Shown: piece after piece, positions 18,106 through 26,585 of the stretch
How the letters are laid out: every line of letters starts with the position of its first letter
Numbering within the stretch: position 1 is the stretch's first letter
NCBI RefSeq assembly: GCF_002835665.1
Contig: NZ_PIZV01000006.1
Span: 80,251-144,250 of the forward strand
Source: Chryseobacterium sp. PMSZPI
Lineage (GTDB): Bacteria; Bacteroidota; Bacteroidia; Flavobacteriales; Weeksellaceae
Reading direction: 5' to 3'
DNA: 64,000 bases
Notes under the pieces: model-generated
Databases searched by the model: none
What the model was told of the DNA's origin: nothing
Seen by the model: the letters and a program-made list of their open reading frames with translations, nothing else
Translations under genes and position numbers: made by a program

Positions 18106-18705
18106 TTAGTCAATTTTCTTCTTCCTCCTCTTGATTTCTTCCTGAATTTCAAGGGCGGTATCATAATCTTCTTCTTTAACGGCTTCGTCTAATAACTTCT
18201 GAAGTTCTTCCATAGAAAGAGATTTTAAATTATCTTCCGTTTGTACTGTTTCTGAAAAAGATTCTTCTTCTTTTGAAACGTCTTCCAGTTCCAATAAAAT
18301 ACCGGCTTCATTCAGAACTTGCTGTGTTGTAAAAATTGGTGCATCAAATCTTACCGCCATTGCAACGGCATCAGACGTTCTTGCATCAAGGATAAGTTCT
18401 TCTTCGGTAACTTTATTTTTGAAGTTAATGTTTGAAAAGAAAACGCCGTCTACAATTTGGTAAATGATAACAGATACCAACTCATAATTGGCAGAAACTA
18501 TAAATTTTGTGAATAAGTCATGAGTAAGAGGACGCGGCGGGTGGATATCTTTTTCCAATCCAAGAGAGATAGATTGGGCTTCGAAATTTCCTATAACAAC
18601 AGGTAATTTTATGTGTGTTTCTTCATGTTCCAGTAACAATGCGTAAGCCCCCGATTGGGTCTGGCTATACGATATTCCGCGAATAATTAGCTGCTTATAA
18701 TCCAT
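18106..18705 (-). CDS. Bifunctional nuclease family protein (DUF151) with UVR motif
   Basis: A 199-residue cytoplasmic protein. Residues 1-135 are the BFN/DUF151 domain (LPVVIGNFEAQSISLGLE, RPLTHDLF, LDARTSDAVAMAVRFDAPIF), a family with reported RNase and DNase activity. The C-terminal 35 residues (LQKLLDEAVKEEDYDTALEI) are a UvrB/UvrC (UVR) motif helix pair used for protein contacts. The -7 box TATATTTG ends only six bases before the ATG, which predicts a leaderless or nearly leaderless mRNA. It leads the nucleoside permease. Confidence 0.87.
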   Translation of the reverse strand: MDYKQLIIRGISYSQTQSGAYALLLEHEETHIKLPVVIGNFEAQSISLGLEKDIHPPRPLTHDLFTKFIVSANYELVSVIIYQIVDGVFFSNINFKNKVTEEELILDARTSDAVAMAVRFDAPIFTTQQVLNEAGILLELEDVSKEEESFSETVQTEDNLKSLSMEELQKLLDEAVKEEDYDTALEIQEEIKRRKKKID

Positions 18706-18710
18706 AATTG

Positions 18711-18718
18711 CAAATATA
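18711..18718 (-). promoter_or_regulatory. -7 box TATATTTG of the bifunctional nuclease gene
   Basis: CAAATATA on the + strand. Its distance of 5 bases to the start codon implies transcription starting at about the ATG. Confidence 0.5.
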
Positions 18719-18757
18719 GATTAATTTTTTGTTGTGATTTCACTTTTTTAGACAAAA

Positions 18758-18785
18758 ATAAAAGCCCGGAAAGCCGAGCTTTTAT
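18758..18785 (-). terminator. Terminator of etfBA
   Basis: A 12-bp stem ATAAAAGCCCGG with an AAAG loop and one wobble (U-G in the minus RNA), followed by U-rich sequence. Confidence 0.75.
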
Positions 18786-18808
18786 TGTATTGTTGATGAT
18801 TGTCAAAA

Positions 18809-18892
18809 GTCAATAGTGAATTTTGCTTCGCAAGTGAATTATTTAATTAAAAATTGACAAGCAAAGCGAATTGACTATTCACCATTCACTTT
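18809..18892. repeat. Intergenic REP-like repeat, copy 1
   Basis: The first 31 bases (18809-18839, starting GTCAATAGTGAATTTTGC) are identical to 34621-34651 in this window. The right half is an imperfect inverted copy (GACAAGCAAAGCGAATTGAC then TATTCACCATTCAC). It fills the spacer between etfA and its terminator. Confidence 0.75.
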
Positions 18893-18893
18893 C

Positions 18894-19841
18894 TTATCCT
18901 TTTATTGCTTTAATTTTCCCTGTTAATGCAGGAATAATCTGGAAAGCATCTCCTACTACTCCGTAATCGGCAGACTTGAAGAAAGGTGCTTCAGCGTCGT
19001 TATTGATCACTACAATAGTTTTTGAAGAGTTTACTCCGGCTAAGTGCTGAATAGCTCCGGAAATACCCACAGCAATGTAAAGGTTAGGTGAAATTGCTTT
19101 ACCTGTTTGTCCTACGTGCTCTGTGTGAGGTCTCCATCCGATATCAGAAACCGGTTTAGAACATGCTGTAGCAGCTCCTAAAACGTTTGCTAAATCTTCG
19201 ATCATTCCCCAGTTTTCAGGACCTTTCATCCCTCTCCCCGCAGAAACAACGATTTCAGCTTCTTTAAGGTCTAATTTACCTGAGCTTTGCTCGTGAGAGA
19301 TCACTTTAGTATCTTCATTAGCTACTGAAAGATTCTTAACTTCTTCCGAACCTGATACTGTATTTTCTTTAACTCCGAAGGCATTTTGAGAAACTGTAAC
19401 GATTACTCCGTTTCCTTCTGCTTTTGCATGCATGAAACCTTTTCCGGAGAAAGCTTTTCTTTTAACCTGGAAAGGTGAAAGGCTTTCAGGAGCTTCCAAA
19501 GCATTCGTAATTAAAGAATAATTCTTCATTACTGCAAGCATTGGAGCGATAGAAGAAGCATCTGTTGTATGAGGGAAAACAATAATGTTTCCTCCTGCTA
19601 CTTCGTTTACAGCCTGAGCGTATGCTTTTGCCGAGAAGTTTTTAAGACCATCGTCTTTAATATTGATAACGTTTGATGCTCCGTATTTATATAATAAATC
19701 TGAAGAATCCGTCGGGTTTACAGAGATTGCCGTAACGGTATCACCTGCTTTATCAGCAACAGCTTTAGCATAAGATACTGCTTCGAAAGCTGCTTTTTTG
19801 TAAACTCCATTTATATTTTCTGCGTATACGAATACTGCCAT
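18894..19841 (-). CDS. etfA: Electron transfer flavoprotein subunit alpha
   Basis: A 315-residue subunit of normal length. The C-terminal FAD domain shows SAGRGMKGPENW, CSKPVSDIGWRPHTEHVGQTG and the YIAVGISGAIQHLAGV FAD-pyrophosphate motif, ending with NNDAEAPFFKSADYGVVGD. With EtfB it accepts electrons from acyl-CoA and other dehydrogenases and passes them to the quinone pool through ETF dehydrogenase. It follows etfB after 49 bp. Confidence 0.96.
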   Translation of the reverse strand: MAVFVYAENINGVYKKAAFEAVSYAKAVADKAGDTVTAISVNPTDSSDLLYKYGASNVINIKDDGLKNFSAKAYAQAVNEVAGGNIIVFPHTTDASSIAPMLAVMKNYSLITNALEAPESLSPFQVKRKAFSGKGFMHAKAEGNGVIVTVSQNAFGVKENTVSGSEEVKNLSVANEDTKVISHEQSSGKLDLKEAEIVVSAGRGMKGPENWGMIEDLANVLGAATACSKPVSDIGWRPHTEHVGQTGKAISPNLYIAVGISGAIQHLAGVNSSKTIVVINNDAEAPFFKSADYGVVGDAFQIIPALTGKIKAIKG

Positions 19842-19890
19842 TTTTTTAAATTTAAAAATTAAAAGATTGAAAAATTTAAAGAATCAATGA

Positions 19891-20637
19891 TTAGATTACT
19901 TTTGCTTCTTCGTGAAGTAATCTTACCAATTCATCCAAGTTGTCCGGAGAAACCATTTTCACAGCAGCTCTTGGCGGAACACTGTCATAAGATACTCCCT
20001 GAACTTTCACTTCAGAAGAAGTAGGTTCTACTACTTGTAAAGGTTTTGTTCTTGCAGACATAATCCCTCTCATATTTGGAATAATCAGATCTTTTTCATC
20101 TACTAATCCTTTCTGACCTGCAATGATTGCCGGTAATTTTACAGAAATAGTTTCTTTTCCTCCTTCGATTTCTCTTACAGCAGTAGCTTCACTTCCATTT
20201 ACATCTAATCCTACCGATGCATTTACGAAAGGTTGGTTTAATAATTGAGCCACCATTCCGGGCACAGAACCTCCATTATAATCAATAGATTCTTTACCAC
20301 AAAGAATAAGATCATACCCTCCGTTTTGAGCTACAGCAGCAATTTCTTTTGCTGTAGAATAACTGTCTTTCGGATCAAGGTTTACTCTTACAGCATCGTT
20401 AGCACCAATTGCTAAAGCTTTTCTGATCACCGGTTCTGTAGCAGCATCTCCTACGTTGATAACTGTTACAGTCGCTCCTTGAGATTCCTGAAGTTTAACC
20501 GCTTTTGTCAACGCAAATTCATCTAGCGGATTGATTACCCACTGAATTCCGTTTTTGTCGAAAGCAGATTTATCTGCTGTGAAGTTAATTTTGGAAGTAG
20601 TATCCGGAACACTACTAATACAAACTAATATTTTCAT
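19891..20637 (-). CDS. etfB: Electron transfer flavoprotein subunit beta
   Basis: A 248-residue ETF beta subunit with the AMP-binding alpha/beta fold: MKILVCISSVPDT at the start, NPLDEFALTKAVKLQE, LILCGKESIDYNGGSVPGMVAQLL and LPAIIAGQKGLVDEKDL. First gene of etfBA. An 18-bp palindrome lies 145 bp upstream; no clear -7 box was found. Confidence 0.96.
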   Translation of the reverse strand: MKILVCISSVPDTTSKINFTADKSAFDKNGIQWVINPLDEFALTKAVKLQESQGATVTVINVGDAATEPVIRKALAIGANDAVRVNLDPKDSYSTAKEIAAVAQNGGYDLILCGKESIDYNGGSVPGMVAQLLNQPFVNASVGLDVNGSEATAVREIEGGKETISVKLPAIIAGQKGLVDEKDLIIPNMRGIMSARTKPLQVVEPTSSEVKVQGVSYDSVPPRAAVKMVSPDNLDELVRLLHEEAKVI

Positions 20638-20781
20638 ATGTTGTTCTTAATTTTTTTATTTGGTCATATGTAACCTTATGGTTTCATCCGTACTATTTTA
20701 TTTTATCTTAAAGCATAAAGTCATGAACGTTTATGCAGAGATTTTGTTTGAATTAATTTTTGCTAATATAAATAAAAAATA

Positions 20782-20799
20782 TATTATGCATGCATAATA
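20782..20799. promoter_or_regulatory. Perfect 18-bp palindrome upstream of etfB
   Basis: TATTATGCATGCATAATA is a perfect palindrome in the 196-bp spacer between the SDR stop and etfB. It has no U-run so it is a poor terminator; an operator for a dimeric regulator is possible. Confidence 0.4.
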
Positions 20800-20833
20800 C
20801 TTATTAATTTATTATTCAATACATTAAAAGTAT

Positions 20834-21541
20834 TTACTTAGCGGGTTGTGTTGCTCTAAACTCTATTTTACTGGGCAAAACCCTCGGATTCATCTTCAAA
20901 ATATCCAGCACAAGATCTCCCATATCCTGTGGTTGAATCTTCCAGCTGTCTTTTTCGGAAGGAATATTTCCATTGAAATGAGTGGCTACCGATCCCGGCA
21001 TAATCACAGTAGACTTGATGTTATATTTTCTTAAATCAATCATGGCAGCTTGTGTAAATCCTACTACCCCGAATTTTGATGCATTATACCCTGTTCCGTT
21101 TTCAAAGAAATTGGCACCCGCTAAACTTGAAATGGTGATATAATAACCTTCTGTCTTCTTTAATTCTTCCACGGAAGCTTTTAAAGTATAAAAAACACCC
21201 GTCAGATTCGTTTCTATCATATCATTCCATTCTTCTGCTGTAAGCTCGTCTACGGGCTTAAAAATACCTAATCCGGCATTAGCAATTACATAATCCAGTC
21301 TCCCGAATTTTCCTATGATATATTGAACTGCTTCATGTTCGCTTTCAAGGCTTTTTACATCAGAAACAATTCCCAATACATTTTCAGAGTATTGCTTAAG
21401 TTCCTCTTCCGCTTTCATTACATCATCCCTTTTCCGTCCTGAAAATGCCACCGAGATTCCATTTTCAAGCAGCACCTTAGCAATTCCGAAACCGATCCCT
21501 TTCGTTCCTCCGGTTATATAAGCTGTTTTATTTTCTGGCAT
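20834..21541 (-). CDS. SDR family oxidoreductase
   Basis: A 235-residue short-chain dehydrogenase/reductase. The start MPENKTAYITGGTKGIGFGIA has the TGxxxGIG dinucleotide motif, VIANAGLGIF the NAG motif, and ISSLAG with YNASK the Ser-Tyr-Lys catalytic set. PGSVATHF follows. It reduces or oxidises a carbonyl/hydroxyl with NAD(P)(H) in the cytoplasm; substrate unknown. The ATG at 21541 is chosen over a longer frame (to 21583) because the domain begins directly there and the longer frame would enter the preceding hairpin. Confidence 0.88.
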   Translation of the reverse strand: MPENKTAYITGGTKGIGFGIAKVLLENGISVAFSGRKRDDVMKAEEELKQYSENVLGIVSDVKSLESEHEAVQYIIGKFGRLDYVIANAGLGIFKPVDELTAEEWNDMIETNLTGVFYTLKASVEELKKTEGYYITISSLAGANFFENGTGYNASKFGVVGFTQAAMIDLRKYNIKSTVIMPGSVATHFNGNIPSEKDSWKIQPQDMGDLVLDILKMNPRVLPSKIEFRATQPAK

Positions 21542-21572
21542 CACATAAAAATTTAATGCTCTAAAATAACAA

Positions 21573-21595
21573 AAACGCTCCAAATTGGAGCGTTT
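21573..21595 (-). terminator. Terminator of the T9SS protein gene
   Basis: A perfect 10-bp stem AAACGCTCCA with an AAT loop and U-rich exit in the minus direction, 25 bases past the stop at 21620. Confidence 0.8.
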
Positions 21596-21619
21596 AACGA
21601 TACTAAGATTTGTCAGATA

Positions 21620-23356
21620 TTATTTTTTTATAAACTTCTGACTGGTTTTTCCTTCTTTTGTTTCTATACTCAGAATATAAGTTCCTGAAGGAAGCTGTTT
21701 GATATCAATTTTATTGCCATCTAATTTTACATTGATCACTTTTCCTGATATATCTACAATAGAAGCATTCTTGATTTCTGAAGAGGTTGCAACATTCAGA
21801 ATGTCTGAAGCCGGATTCGGGAATAATTTTACTTTTGCAACAAGCTCTTTTTTATCAATTGCATTATTAGGTTGCCCATTTCTTAAATTCAGGTGCATAT
21901 TATCTTTTAGATTTTGGCTTTTTGCCTCAATTCCACCTCCTGAACATTTGCAATCTTCTATTTTTGCTAAGTATTTAGCTCCACTTTCAATATAAGTGTT
22001 AGGAAGAAGACTAATACTGTTTCCTGCTTTCATTGTGATATCCTGCGTGGAATTCACTTTATAATTGAGCTCTGTAGTAATGGTATTACTTGCATGATAA
22101 GTATACGGAGTATTATGGGTCTCCGCAGTAGTTAAATCATAGGAAGCCACACAAGCTCCCGTTCTTCTTGAAAGTGTTGGCAGCAATGAAGGGAAACTAT
22201 TAGTAGCTCCCACAAAAATCATAGCACTTGAAGCATTTAAAGCATTAAGATTTATAGAGCTTTGCCCGTATACGTCAGGATTAACGATCTGGCTCAAACT
22301 ACGTCCTTCGTTATAGCTCACAAAATGAAAATAAATGTCTCCTTTTGCATTCCTTTGAATAGTGGTGGGATAACCTATACCGTTTGTACCCCACATTCCA
22401 TTATAAATCGGAGTGGAGACTACATTAGAATTTGTTGAGTTAAGCAAATCTACTGCGTAAAAAGTAGTAGTAGCCCCAACTCCATAAAAACTACTTACAT
22501 ACAATATATTAGCATACTGATTGAATTCGGCATTGAAAGCATCTGTTCCTGCAATAGACAAATTATAATCTGTAGTAATAGATCCGGAAAGATTATCAAA
22601 AGAGCGTACCATCCCTTCATTGTTTCCTGCCCCCGGATTAGAATTGGATATGCATATAAAGTGTGAATAATTACATGTGCCTTTTATTTCAGGAGAAGCC
22701 TTCATAGAAATTCCATCATAAGCAGTATAAAAGCCGGAGGTCCCTAAATCACTCACAACAGGTATTGTACTTAACCCTGAACTGCTTAAGCGATAAGCAT
22801 ATAATTTTTTCCCATTAGTTACAAGGACCCAATAAGAATTACCATCTCCGTGTGGAACAATAACTACCGATCTCGCATCACTAATTTCATTCCCCTGACC
22901 ATCTAAAACAGGAATTTTTACAAGATTTTGTACAACATCACCCAAAGGTTGTCCGTTTGAACCATTACCCCCTAAAGACATATCCACTACAGAATACCGG
23001 ATTATACCCGTACTATATAAAAATGTTGTTGCAAAAATATAATATAAATTGGGATTTGTAGGATGTTTTACAGTAGCCAACTGGGGCCCGCCATGTTCAA
23101 TAAGTCCGTTTGGCATTACCTGATTTTCTCTGTTCCAAACCTCATTCCCATCACTATAAAACAATAGATTTCCGTTGCTATCACTTACTGTCGCTGATGA
23201 GCTATAAGAATCCATGGTACTACCATTCACAAACTGGGGAGTACTTCCTGAAAAATTGAGTCCTACTTTATATCCAAAGTACCAGTTGTTGTTTTCTCCT
23301 TGGGCATATGCCAGCAATGACATCGCCAGAGACATTGATAAAAAAAATTTTTTCAT
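21620..23356 (-). CDS. Large T9SS-secreted beta-propeller-like protein
   Basis: A 578-residue secreted protein. Residues 1-19 are a signal peptide (MKKFFLSMSLAMSLLAYAQG). The body has WYFGYKVGLNFS, LLFYSDGNEVWNRENQVM and HPTNPNLYYIFATTF, typical of the flavobacterial propeller-type proteins. A linker with LLPNTYIESGAKYLAKIEDC precedes the type A T9SS sorting domain (about 510-578: LFPNPASDILNV to TSQKFIKK). It should pass the outer membrane through the type IX system. It begins 25 bp after the stop of the coiled-coil protein gene and is likely co-transcribed. Confidence 0.82.
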   Translation of the reverse strand: MKKFFLSMSLAMSLLAYAQGENNNWYFGYKVGLNFSGSTPQFVNGSTMDSYSSSATVSDSNGNLLFYSDGNEVWNRENQVMPNGLIEHGGPQLATVKHPTNPNLYYIFATTFLYSTGIIRYSVVDMSLGGNGSNGQPLGDVVQNLVKIPVLDGQGNEISDARSVVIVPHGDGNSYWVLVTNGKKLYAYRLSSSGLSTIPVVSDLGTSGFYTAYDGISMKASPEIKGTCNYSHFICISNSNPGAGNNEGMVRSFDNLSGSITTDYNLSIAGTDAFNAEFNQYANILYVSSFYGVGATTTFYAVDLLNSTNSNVVSTPIYNGMWGTNGIGYPTTIQRNAKGDIYFHFVSYNEGRSLSQIVNPDVYGQSSINLNALNASSAMIFVGATNSFPSLLPTLSRRTGACVASYDLTTAETHNTPYTYHASNTITTELNYKVNSTQDITMKAGNSISLLPNTYIESGAKYLAKIEDCKCSGGGIEAKSQNLKDNMHLNLRNGQPNNAIDKKELVAKVKLFPNPASDILNVATSSEIKNASIVDISGKVINVKLDGNKIDIKQLPSGTYILSIETKEGKTSQKFIKK

Positions 23357-23381
23357 AAATAATACTTAAATGATTAATCGA

Positions 23382-24152
23382 TTATTTATGAATCTTTTTT
23401 TCTAGTCTTTCCATTCGCTTATTTTGTTCGTCCATATACTTTTGCTGCTTGTCTATTTGACTTTGCTGTTGTAATGTATAGAGGGTAAGCTCTTCTACTT
23501 TTTTAAGCAAAAGAATATTCATTTCTTTAAGTTCTATCCCGTTTTTGATAGCTTCTTCCGTAGTGGGAACTTCCGGTAAGTGGCCTTTATCGTCAATATA
23601 AGATTGTAGTTCTTTTAAAGGCATCAGTTTATAATCTTTAGCAAATACATAATCTGCCCAGCCGTTGTTGGCTGCAATTTCAACCTTTAATTTCTCAGTT
23701 TTAATTCCATCCTTTACAAATAGACGATAGCTGTCACAATCTGCACAAGTTAAAGTATTGGTTCCCATCCCTATTTTAGAGGCGGAAGAAATGAAGAAAG
23801 CTTTACTTTCGTAAGGAACATCATCTATTGAACTAAGCCCGTCATGAGAAGGATATATATAAAGACCATCAACATTAGAAGGACTTGACGGATTTACATA
23901 ATTTTGAATTGTAAAATAAGAATCACGAAATGACCCTCTTGGTGGTGTAAAATAACCAAATTTAATCATACCATCTACCATTCTTAAATTCCCCTTACCT
24001 AAAGTAAATCTATCATAAGATTGAGTTGTTCCCACGCTTACAGGCCCACCTCTGTAAATAGGATCTGTAGTTGTATTATTACCTGTCCACTGTTGAGAAA
24101 ATAAAGAGTTTGCACACAAAAGTGTGCATAAAATTGCAATTGTTTTTTTCAT
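23382..24152 (-). CDS. Secreted tail-fibre-like protein with C-terminal coiled coil
   Basis: A 256-residue protein with a signal peptide (MKKTIAILCTLLCANSLFSQ). The C-terminal third has the motif VFAKDYKLMPLKELQSYI, then KGHLPEVPTTEEAIKNGIEL and EMNILLLKKVEELTLY, followed by a Gln/Lys-rich coiled coil. The same C-terminal block is common in Bacteroidetes surface proteins related to phage tail fibres, where it probably trimerises. The N-terminal part holds many Gly/Tyr/Ser strands. Role unknown; surface exposure is inferred. It heads a two-gene unit with the large T9SS protein. Confidence 0.75.
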   Translation of the reverse strand: MKKTIAILCTLLCANSLFSQQWTGNNTTTDPIYRGGPVSVGTTQSYDRFTLGKGNLRMVDGMIKFGYFTPPRGSFRDSYFTIQNYVNPSSPSNVDGLYIYPSHDGLSSIDDVPYESKAFFISSASKIGMGTNTLTCADCDSYRLFVKDGIKTEKLKVEIAANNGWADYVFAKDYKLMPLKELQSYIDDKGHLPEVPTTEEAIKNGIELKEMNILLLKKVEELTLYTLQQQSQIDKQQKYMDEQNKRMERLEKKIHK

Positions 24153-24266
24153 GTTATTAATTTTTTTAGTCGTTTATAAAAATATATAGAATAATTTTAA
24201 TCCACAACTCTTATTAAAAGAAAAACAAAATTTTATTCTCCCACATAACAATAAAACAGTAACGTT

Positions 24267-25184
24267 CTATTTCTTAATAATTTTCTCTGTATACTTTCTA
24301 TCACCAATTTCAACACTAATCCAATATATTCCTGAAGGGAGATGTCTGACATCAATATTTGTCCCATTCCAAATGGTTTCTATCTTTTTACCTGTAGTAT
24401 CAGAAATTGTTATACTTTTAATGTCATGAGTTGTATTGACCTTAACAAATTCTATTGCCGGATTGGGATACATTATCAATTCTCCATTCTTTTTAACAGC
24501 GTTATTGGTTGATAATACCAAATCATTGTTAATTTTAATATGATCAATATAGGCTGTTCCTAAAGCGTTATCATGTACAAAACGCAATTGATCCATATGT
24601 AACGGGCTTGCTGCCGAACCGTTGTAAATTAATATATCATTGAGGTAATATTGAACACCTGTGGCACTTCCTACTATTTTAATTGCATACCAGGTATTCG
24701 GAGTCCAGGAAATCGCAGTAGAAACAAGATTCAATACCCCGGAAATCGGGCTTAAAATTTTTACAATCCCTGTTTTATCGAAATCCAGTCTTACCACAAA
24801 GTCTTCATCTACACTGTTGATTCCCTGAAAACCAAAAACAGAACCATTTAACTGAGACATTCGAATATCAAATGAGACTGAAAAATTGGATGGAGAAAGC
24901 GGGGCAGGTAAATTGTAAAACCCTCCTATAATAGGGTCTGTTTGAGTTCCATACATGGTTTCTTTCACAATTTTCAGAGAATAACTTCCATCGCTAGATG
25001 CATCCGCGCTGATCGTCTGATTCATTACATTATCAGGAACCCCTCCTGTCGGAGTACTGATCCAGGCTGACTGTCCATGAATGTTTCCCGGCATAAAGCC
25101 TTCTGTAGTTTCAAAAGAAATCGTCTCTTGTGCAAAATAAAATGCAGAAAATAAGAAAACTGCAATTAAGTAGTATTTTTTCAT
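24267..25184 (-). CDS. T9SS-secreted LamG/jelly-roll-like protein
   Basis: A 305-residue protein from the ATG at 25184 (MKKYYLIAVFLFSAFYFAQE, a signal peptide); another ATG lies two codons upstream. Residues about 20-215 look like a concanavalin A-type jelly roll (FSVSFDIRMSQLNGSVFGFQ, WTPNTWYAIKIVGS, GTAYIDHIKIN). The last 70 residues are a T9SS type A sorting domain (MYPNPAIEFVKV to YTEKIIKK). Likely a surface or secreted carbohydrate- or adhesion-related protein; no catalytic motif seen. First of the T9SS paralogue island on its right, but its own N-terminal domain differs from theirs. Confidence 0.78.
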   Translation of the reverse strand: MKKYYLIAVFLFSAFYFAQETISFETTEGFMPGNIHGQSAWISTPTGGVPDNVMNQTISADASSDGSYSLKIVKETMYGTQTDPIIGGFYNLPAPLSPSNFSVSFDIRMSQLNGSVFGFQGINSVDEDFVVRLDFDKTGIVKILSPISGVLNLVSTAISWTPNTWYAIKIVGSATGVQYYLNDILIYNGSAASPLHMDQLRFVHDNALGTAYIDHIKINNDLVLSTNNAVKKNGELIMYPNPAIEFVKVNTTHDIKSITISDTTGKKIETIWNGTNIDVRHLPSGIYWISVEIGDRKYTEKIIKK

Positions 25185-25346
25185 AGTCATATCAAGTTTT
25201 GTACTAAAAATAAATACTTTCCATGAAAGGTGAAATAACTTATCACAAATAAATAATAACGTTTTTATTTTCAGTGAATTTAATTTTATCTCAGGCATAA
25301 AAACCCGAATAAACCATGCTTAAAGCTCAGTATAAAAGCATAAAAA

Positions 25347-25367
25347 AACGCTTCAAATTGAAGCGTT
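25347..25367 (-). terminator. Terminator of the deleted T9SS gene remnant
   Basis: A perfect 9-bp stem AACGCTTCA with an AAT loop and U-run in the minus direction, placed after the remnant stop at 25389. Confidence 0.75.
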
Positions 25368-25388
25368 CTCTCAAAAAATAGGGTTATA

Positions 25389-25450
25389 TTTATTTCTTTA
25401 TCAGTTTTTGAAAATATGTCTTGCTTCCATCCTCCATCTTAACTAGTGTA
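25389..25450 (-). pseudogene. C-terminal scar of a deleted T9SS gene
   Basis: On the minus strand the last codons read MEDGSKTYFQKLIKK then stop, a typical T9SS sorting-domain end, and a terminator follows. Directly upstream is not the rest of a gene but sequence matching the 5' untranslated region of the next paralogue (compare 26586-26640). So the body of a gene between its start and its last 17 or so codons is gone. Confidence 0.65.
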
Positions 25451-25985
25451 TTTTTTAGTTTATATTTTAATTTCTGATACCAAATTACATATACCACCCA
25501 TAAAAACAAACTTTAAATAAAAAAAAGCCCCAGAAAACTTAAATGCGTTATTAATTTGTCATTGAATAGATTATTTTCCATGACTTATCCCAAATTTTAT
25601 AAAACAATAAAGCATTTCGATATCGAAATGCTTTATTAACGAAGGAGCTCTATGTGAAAAATTGTTTTTTTTAATTATTCTCAGGGAATAACAACGATAT
25701 TTTTTAATAAAATACATTATTGCTTAAAGAAGCACCCAGCCGATAGCTATTGATAATGCTAACAAGTTATTTTTTAATAATTTTTTGAGAATAGGTTTTA
25801 TTTTCGCTTGTTACCTTGAGCATATAAGCTCCCGACTTTAAATTTCTAACATCAACCCTATTTTCATTGAATCCTGTATTCATTTTTCTTCCCACTATAT
25901 CAAAAACTTCCGCTTTAGTAATTTTTGATTTGGATTTTAGAAAAACATAATCTGAAGCAGGATTAGGATAAATTCCAAGCTGATT
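25447..25985. repeat. Direct repeat copy A (T9SS island)
   Basis: Matches 26586-27125 at an offset of 1,140 bp (1,139 at the left end because of a one-base indel). From 25541 to 25817 the 277 bases are identical to 26681-26957. The unit covers a 5' untranslated region, spacer, terminator palindrome and the sorting-domain coding end of a choice-of-anchor-J-like gene. Confidence 0.9.
25606..25637 (-). terminator. Perfect 32-bp palindromic terminator
   Basis: AATAAAGCATTTCGAT followed by its exact reverse complement. It follows the paralogue that stops at 25767. Confidence 0.7.
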
Positions 25986-26582
25986 GTCTGAAATCACTTC
26001 TGAAGTAGCCAAAACCTGTTGTCGAGTGATACGAATAGTATCAAGCATTAGCATTGACACGGAAACAGAACTATTAAATTGTCTGAAATAAATTTTAACA
26101 GTTTGTCCTGCAAAAGCAGATAAATCTACATTCTTTGCTATCGCAACATTCGTAACTGAAATATCTTCTTCTAAACTAGGTGCTGCCGTATTCACAAATG
26201 CACTTGTAGCCGGAAGTACATATACTGCATAATGATTATTTAAAGGATCAGGTTGTCCTTCAATCCTGCCAATTAAAAATGATAAGGAATAATTACTTCC
26301 TGCCGGTAAAGCTATTTCTGGCGAAATCAATAAAACATCAGAAGTTGTAGATGATATAATCGTTGCTGTCTTTCCTGAAAATCCTAAAGCATTTGAAAAA
26401 GGCATATCACCCCCCATCCAAGGTAAATTAATTGCTGTGGGATCAGTAGAGGCAGAACTCCACCCTGCCGGCAGGCTTGGCTCTGTGAGTGATTCGAAAG
26501 TTTCCTCAAAAGTAATGGTCTGAGCAGACGCAGAAAACATCATCCCTAATAAAATCAGGGTACATAGTAGTACTTTTTTCAT
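25767..26582 (-). CDS. T9SS-secreted choice-of-anchor-J-like protein 1
   Basis: A 271-residue protein from the ATG at 26582 (MKKVLLCTLILLGMMFSASA, signal peptide). The mature N-terminus TITFEETFES and PSLPAGWSSASTD is the opening of choice-of-anchor-J / cleaved-adhesin domains (PF07675 type), a jelly roll seen in gingipain adhesins. The last 75 residues (IYPNPASDYVFLKS to YSQKIIKK) are a T9SS type A sorting domain nearly identical to that of the next paralogue. A longer frame to 26648 adds only 5' untranslated sequence. Likely a secreted or surface adhesin; ligand unknown. Confidence 0.82.
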   Translation of the reverse strand: MKKVLLCTLILLGMMFSASAQTITFEETFESLTEPSLPAGWSSASTDPTAINLPWMGGDMPFSNALGFSGKTATIISSTTSDVLLISPEIALPAGSNYSLSFLIGRIEGQPDPLNNHYAVYVLPATSAFVNTAAPSLEEDISVTNVAIAKNVDLSAFAGQTVKIYFRQFNSSVSVSMLMLDTIRITRQQVLATSEVISDNQLGIYPNPASDYVFLKSKSKITKAEVFDIVGRKMNTGFNENRVDVRNLKSGAYMLKVTSENKTYSQKIIKK

Positions 26583-26585
26583 AAA

